The notes below the pieces were generated by a model that saw only the letters and a list, made by a program, of their open reading frames with translations, was not told the origin of the DNA and did not search any database. From positions 1,302,001 through 1,366,000 of the forward strand of contig JBMNMU010000001.1 of the NCBI GenBank assembly GCA_050953505.1: 64,000 bases of DNA. Reading direction: 5' to 3'. This document shows positions 59,947-64,000 of the stretch, in pieces (within the stretch, counting starts at the first letter, position 1; the number at the start of each line of letters is the position of its first letter). This stretch comes from JBMNMU01 sp050953505 (GTDB lineage Bacteria > Bacillota > Clostridia > Peptostreptococcales > Anaerovoracaceae). The position numbers and the translations under genes were made by a program.

Positions 59947-61416
59947 TTAATAAAACCTGTTGTTATAAGCTTCTTGGTAGCTTATAATTTTTTCCCTAGT
60001 CTTGATGTTGCTTTTCATTTTTTGACTTCCTACGACAAATACAAGCCCGTTAATGGCAAGACTTATAACACCTACATATGCAGCATTTACTCTCGCAAAT
60101 ACTACCAATATGGTCAATGTTCCCAATCCAACTATCAATCCGAATATCGCGGCTTTGGGATTGGATTTTTTCCAGAATAACCCTCCTAAAGTGGGAATAA
60201 ATATTTGAGCTGTTCCGCCCATTGCGATAATTCCTGTATTTACAATCAAAACCGGACTCTTTAACAAAAGTAAATAAGCTAACAAAGAGATTAACAAAAC
60301 AGACCACTTCCCAACACCTACCAATTTCTTCTCCAATATATGTGGATTAAAATAGCGTTTATGAATATCTATGGTATAAATTGCCGCTATTGCATGTATT
60401 TGAGAGTTGGCCGTAGACAAAGCACCTGAAGCAATGCCGCAAAAGAATAATGCGGATAGCAAATCGGGGGCATATTTCAAAATCATCATTGGGATTAAGG
60501 TATCAGGTATTGCTATATCAGGCATTAAAATTATCCCTGCAGTCCCCGTTAGTATGCTACCTAAATACATGATAGCAGCAAAGGTAAGTAATAAGGGCAT
60601 GATTTTGAAAGCCTTTTCCTCTTTTACCGCATAGAATCTAATCCATAACTGTGGTCCCATAAGGGCGCCTAGGGGAACAACAACGAACATTGATAACCAA
60701 AACAAAATTTTTTCTTGCCCACCCTCACTTTTTAATACCACATTACTTTGATCTTGCTCCATAATTTTTTCAAATACAAGCTCCACTCCTCCGGCCTTTG
60801 ACATCATATAAAAACCTACTGCAAGCATTGATATAAAAATAAGTATTCCATAGAAGATATCTGCCAGGGCCACCGCGCGAAGCCCTCCGGCCCACAAGTA
60901 GATGATAATTATTAAGTAGAATAACAATCCACTCATTCTCCAATCAATCATTCCCCCTGTTGCCGATTCAATTAAATAAGCTCCTCCCGAAAGCTGTATC
61001 AGTAAATAGGGTAAGGTGAATGCTAATAGGATGATAGTCACAAGAAGATTGAGAGTCTTAGAATCATATATATCCTGAAAAAAATCAGTTGGCGTAAGAT
61101 ATCCGTTCATTTTGCCATAATACCAAATTCGCCTTCCGAGTATCATAAAAAGTACAGCGAATAATGCATTCCATGCAAATGCAGTCATATATACAGGTCC
61201 CATGGTATAAAAGTAAGAAGAAGAACCTAGTATGGCAAAAGAACTTACCCAAGTAGAATAAACAGTAAAAAACACCATATAAAGTGGCATTTCTCTGTCT
61301 TGCAAAAAAAAGTTTTCAATAGTAGAAAGGGACTTTTTTCGTGCAAATTCCGCTAAAACTAGTGGAAAAAATAGAAACACAAATATAATCATTAGTACAG
61401 GAGTAGGAGTAGACAT
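59947..61416 (-). CDS. Sodium:solute symporter (SSS family)
   Basis: A 489-aa membrane carrier with about 13 hydrophobic segments, in the SSS family of PutP, PanF and related proteins. The typical YSTWVSSFAILGSSSYFYT (about 52-70) and LFFCGIASGALSTANSQ (about 320-340) segments are present; the latter contains the Na2-site Ser/Thr residues. The substrate is unknown. It is divergent from a PAS histidine kinase and shares a promoter region with it. GGGAGG precedes the ATG. Confidence 0.88.
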   Translation of the reverse strand: MSTPTPVLMIIFVFLFFPLVLAEFARKKSLSTIENFFLQDREMPLYMVFFTVYSTWVSSFAILGSSSYFYTMGPVYMTAFAWNALFAVLFMILGRRIWYYGKMNGYLTPTDFFQDIYDSKTLNLLVTIILLAFTLPYLLIQLSGGAYLIESATGGMIDWRMSGLLFYLIIIIYLWAGGLRAVALADIFYGILIFISMLAVGFYMMSKAGGVELVFEKIMEQDQSNVVLKSEGGQEKILFWLSMFVVVPLGALMGPQLWIRFYAVKEEKAFKIMPLLLTFAAIMYLGSILTGTAGIILMPDIAIPDTLIPMMILKYAPDLLSALFFCGIASGALSTANSQIHAIAAIYTIDIHKRYFNPHILEKKLVGVGKWSVLLISLLAYLLLLKSPVLIVNTGIIAMGGTAQIFIPTLGGLFWKKSNPKAAIFGLIVGLGTLTILVVFARVNAAYVGVISLAINGLVFVVGSQKMKSNIKTREKIISYQEAYNNRFY

Positions 61417-61478
61417 GTTATCCTCCCAATCACTTTTTGATTTAAGTGAGTCGACAGAAACCGAATAAATCTCACTAG

Positions 61479-61514
61479 ATTATACCATAAATTTATACTG
61501 CTATATGGTATAAT
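61479..61514. promoter_or_regulatory. Symmetric divergent promoters of the symporter and the histidine kinase
   Basis: ATTATACCATA (61479-61489) and TATGGTATAAT (61504-61514) are a perfect 11-bp inverted repeat with a 14-base spacer. Each arm contains an extended -10 TATAAT facing outward. Confidence 0.6.
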
Positions 61515-61570
61515 ATTTCTAGGCTTATTAATAAAAGAGACAATCATTATTTGATGTCAGGAGGTAAGAT

Positions 61571-63286
61571 GTGTATCTTCCAGCTTTTATTATAGTGTTC
61601 ATAGTTCTGACATTTTTTATGTCCTTCATCTATTTTTATTTGTTTACACGTGATGATAAGGGGCGATTTATAAGATATTGGGGGCTTTGCTGGGTATTTT
61701 ACTCCTTTAGCCTCGTGTTTTTAATGTTATATATAAACAATCCTTCTATACTTTTTTTAGGTTTTCGTAAAGTCTTCGATATATTAAATATTGTTTTCCT
61801 CCTTTTTGGAGCTTATGCCTTTACTCGCATTCAAATACCTGGATATTGGTGGCGCTTTATCCTTTATCTGATTTTATGGACAGGAATGGGCATTTTTTAT
61901 GAATTCGACTTATTATCTATCTTTTTACCAAGTGCCACGTATCAGATTTTTGCCACCATCGCTCTTTGCTCTATTGTCTTAAAGCACTGGGCTGTGCCCA
62001 CTTTTGAAAAAGCACTCTCTCTTTGTATATTCTTGTTCTGGGGAATGGGAAAAGCAGCACTGTCTATTTTTGAATTGGGGCATTTCGGAAATTATAATCT
62101 GTATTTTATGGAAATCATTTTTTCAAACATCATACACTTTTGTATATTTGTCATATATATACAAAAGGCTCGTAACGAAATGGCCTTTGTCAATCGCTTA
62201 TACAGGATTATCGCAGATAACGCAACAGATATCATTTTTTATTATACATTGGAACCACAGGAATCTTTCGCCTACATTACTCCCTCTGTGGAAGATCTGT
62301 TTGGATATACACCCAACGATTTTTACGCAAACCCTAAGTTTTACCTGGAAATTGTACCCCCGAATCAATTTGATGATATATCTGGAGTATTTAATGCAAG
62401 GAATGAACCACATCGTTCCTATACAAGAGTATTCCAAATAATTCATAAAAATGGAGACTTGCTTTGGGCAGAATTTAATATTACAACCTTATTTAAAGAT
62501 GAAAAACCTGTTGCTGTAGAAGGCATTATTAGAGACATTTCAAAAATGAAAGAGATTGAGCAGGAGCTTCTTGCATCCAGAAAATCTAGAGATCTTCTCT
62601 TGTCCTATGTCTCTCATGAATTAAAAACGCCTGTCACTTCCATATTAGGCTATGTAAATGCGATAAAAGATGGTACCATTAGTAACAAGGCTGATATAAC
62701 CGAAGCTATAAATATTATTTTTCAAAAGTCTCTGACACTAGAGCATCTTATCGACGACCTCTTTCAACTATCTAAGCTAGAAAGCCGACAACTGTCTTTT
62801 CAGTTTATGAGAATGTCAGCTATTGAGGTCGCCACCAAGTTGATGGACAGACATATTTTGGATATCAAAACAGCAAATCTAAAGCTAGCATACAAAATTG
62901 ACTCTAAAGCTCTGGCAGAAGCTTATATTATCATTGACTTCCAGCGTATTGATCAAGTCTTCTCAAATATTATCTCTAACGCAATAAAATATACAAGGCC
63001 AGGAAACAAATTAAAGATTGATTTTGGATTAGATCCCAAAAATAAAAGTTTCTATACTTCTATAACCGATAACGGTGTTGGCATCAATCAGAACGATTTG
63101 CCATATATATTTGATCGTTTTTATAAATCTTCAAATCCAATAGAAGAAAGACCAACTTCTGGCACAGGTTTGGGCTTAACTATCGCAAAAGAAATCATTT
63201 CAGCTCATAGAGGGCAAATTTCCGTTCGTAGCAAACGAGGAAAAGGAAGCACATTTATATTTTCTATTCCTCTTTATTTGGAATAA
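61571..63286 (+). CDS. Membrane PAS sensor histidine kinase
   Basis: A 571-aa sensor kinase. The N-terminal 200 residues hold about seven hydrophobic segments, resembling a 7-helix sensor. A PAS domain follows (about 205-330), then HisKA with the phospho-acceptor His349 in YVSHELKTP, and an HATPase domain with ISNAIKYT, TDNGVGI and GTGLGLTIA. The start is a GTG at 61571, 6 bases after AGGAGG. The response regulator gene follows 23 bases later. The neighbouring symporter may supply or report its signal, by analogy with transporter-linked kinases. Confidence 0.9.
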   Translation: MYLPAFIIVFIVLTFFMSFIYFYLFTRDDKGRFIRYWGLCWVFYSFSLVFLMLYINNPSILFLGFRKVFDILNIVFLLFGAYAFTRIQIPGYWWRFILYLILWTGMGIFYEFDLLSIFLPSATYQIFATIALCSIVLKHWAVPTFEKALSLCIFLFWGMGKAALSIFELGHFGNYNLYFMEIIFSNIIHFCIFVIYIQKARNEMAFVNRLYRIIADNATDIIFYYTLEPQESFAYITPSVEDLFGYTPNDFYANPKFYLEIVPPNQFDDISGVFNARNEPHRSYTRVFQIIHKNGDLLWAEFNITTLFKDEKPVAVEGIIRDISKMKEIEQELLASRKSRDLLLSYVSHELKTPVTSILGYVNAIKDGTISNKADITEAINIIFQKSLTLEHLIDDLFQLSKLESRQLSFQFMRMSAIEVATKLMDRHILDIKTANLKLAYKIDSKALAEAYIIIDFQRIDQVFSNIISNAIKYTRPGNKLKIDFGLDPKNKSFYTSITDNGVGINQNDLPYIFDRFYKSSNPIEERPTSGTGLGLTIAKEIISAHRGQISVRSKRGKGSTFIFSIPLYLE

Positions 63287-63309
63287 TAGTTCATAAAGGA
63301 GTATCGGTA

Positions 63310-64000
63310 ATGTCTAGAGAAAAAATACTTATTGTGGATGATGAAAAAGAAATCAATGACTTAATCCGCTCTTATATTGTTAAGGAAGGTTTTATAGCTT
63401 TCTCTGCACTAAATGGCAAAAGTGCATTGGCCATGATTGAGGAAGAAAATCCGGACCTAATAATCTTGGATATCATGCTACCCGACATAGATGGTACCAA
63501 CCTATCTCTTGAAATACGCCGGATAAGCAATGTACCTATTATATTTTTAAGCTGCAAAAACGAGGAAATTGATAAGATTATTGCTTTTTCAGCAGGGGGA
63601 GATGATTATATGACTAAACCTTTCCTACCGGGGGAACTCATTGCAAGAATCAAGGCGCATCTTCGCAGGCAACAAGCATCAGCCATTACGGAGCAAGTCG
63701 AGGAGACGAAAGAAACCTATGACTTCCCCGGCTTATCTGTCAATTTGCTTACACATGAAGTGCTGGTTGATGGCGTAGAAGCCAGCTTAACCGCAAAAGA
63801 GTTTGATATCCTGAAGTTGTTTATTCAAAATCCTAAGAGAGTTTTTACTACGGACCAAATATTTGAATCCGCCTGGAAAATTAATAGCTTAGTAGGCGAT
63901 TCCCGTACAGTCATGGTTTATATTAGTACCTTACGAAAAAAAATAGAAGTCAATCCTAGTAATCCAAAGTATATATTAACTGTTCACGGTGTTGGGTATA
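63310..64000 (+). CDS. OmpR/PhoB-type response regulator, 3' end beyond the window
   Basis: At least 230 codons; the gene continues past 64000. The receiver domain has acidic DD at residues 10-11, the phospho-acceptor Asp54 in LDIMLP and Lys103 in TKPF. A C-terminal winged helix (Trans_reg_C) begins near 140 and includes LTAKEFDIL and TVMVYISTLRKKIE. Only a few residues appear to be missing. AAAGGAG lies about 12 bases before the ATG. It is the partner of the preceding PAS kinase. Likely targets include the divergent symporter gene, whose promoter lies within the shared inverted repeat. Confidence 0.92.
   Translation, partial: MSREKILIVDDEKEINDLIRSYIVKEGFIAFSALNGKSALAMIEEENPDLIILDIMLPDIDGTNLSLEIRRISNVPIIFLSCKNEEIDKIIAFSAGGDDYMTKPFLPGELIARIKAHLRRQQASAITEQVEETKETYDFPGLSVNLLTHEVLVDGVEASLTAKEFDILKLFIQNPKRVFTTDQIFESAWKINSLVGDSRTVMVYISTLRKKIEVNPSNPKYILTVHGVGY

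Noticed and set aside
1..64000. tRNA, rRNA, prophage, insertion sequences
   Set aside because: No cloverleaf, rRNA segment, transposase, integrase or phage structural gene could be recognised on either strand.

Overview
The window looks like a chromosomal segment of a low-GC, Gram-positive anaerobe of the class Clostridia. The signs are AT-rich intergenic DNA, strong AGGAGG ribosome binding sites with several TTG and GTG starts, extended -10 promoters (TG-N-TATAAT), a membrane pyrophosphatase, a sigma-54 gene beside the glycolytic genes, DUF5693/CsaB/TagA surface genes and a split transketolase. I see no rRNA, tRNA, CRISPR array, prophage or insertion sequence. The species cannot be read from the sequence.

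Layout. 1-6 kb: the 5' end of a YraN-like gene, an MBL-fold hydrolase, then trkA with two tandem trkH-like genes and a CBS protein (potassium uptake). 6-14 kb: RNase R, a small Asp/Asn/Gly-rich lipoprotein, and a branched-chain amino acid ABC operon (livJ-livH-livM-livG-livF) that ends in a CBS-ACT protein. 14-22.5 kb (minus strand): rpoN, gap, pgk, tpiA, eno, secG and hppA. No cggR regulator or phosphoglycerate mutase lies in this run. 22.9-31 kb: trmL, homoserine dehydrogenase, a SEC-C protein, endonuclease III, an NCS1 permease with a dihydropyrimidinase, and a DEAD-box helicase. 31-37 kb: recX, a DMT permease, an Sfp-type phosphopantetheinyl transferase, a TrpR-like regulator, and a P-type ATPase behind a probable yybP-ykoY (manganese) riboswitch. 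37-41 kb: lysC-dapA behind a lysine riboswitch, and a divergent M20 amidohydrolase. 41-48 kb: ctpA, recJ, an M23 peptidase and ftsX-ftsE, then a MinD/CpaE-like protein without a normal Walker A lysine and a PrcB-like membrane protein. 48-54 kb: split transketolase, tagA, csaB and DUF5693. 54-58 kb: a secreted protein, a MazF toxin with a very short antitoxin, NAD(P)HX dehydratase and mgtE. 58-64 kb: ilvD, a sodium:solute symporter, and a PAS histidine kinase with its response regulator, which runs off the window.

Most notable are two near-identical, loop-less perfect palindromes (70 bp at 40941-41010, 62 bp at 57987-58048). They differ at four positions per arm, and every change is matched by its partner in the other arm. 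They look like copies of an undescribed palindromic repeat family. Also notable are an mgtE leader with a 32-codon upstream ORF whose stop abuts a terminator-like hairpin, and a 56-aa MazE-type antitoxin that appears to lack its DNA-binding domain.

Several starts were moved to codons with a properly spaced Shine-Dalgarno; each entry says where.
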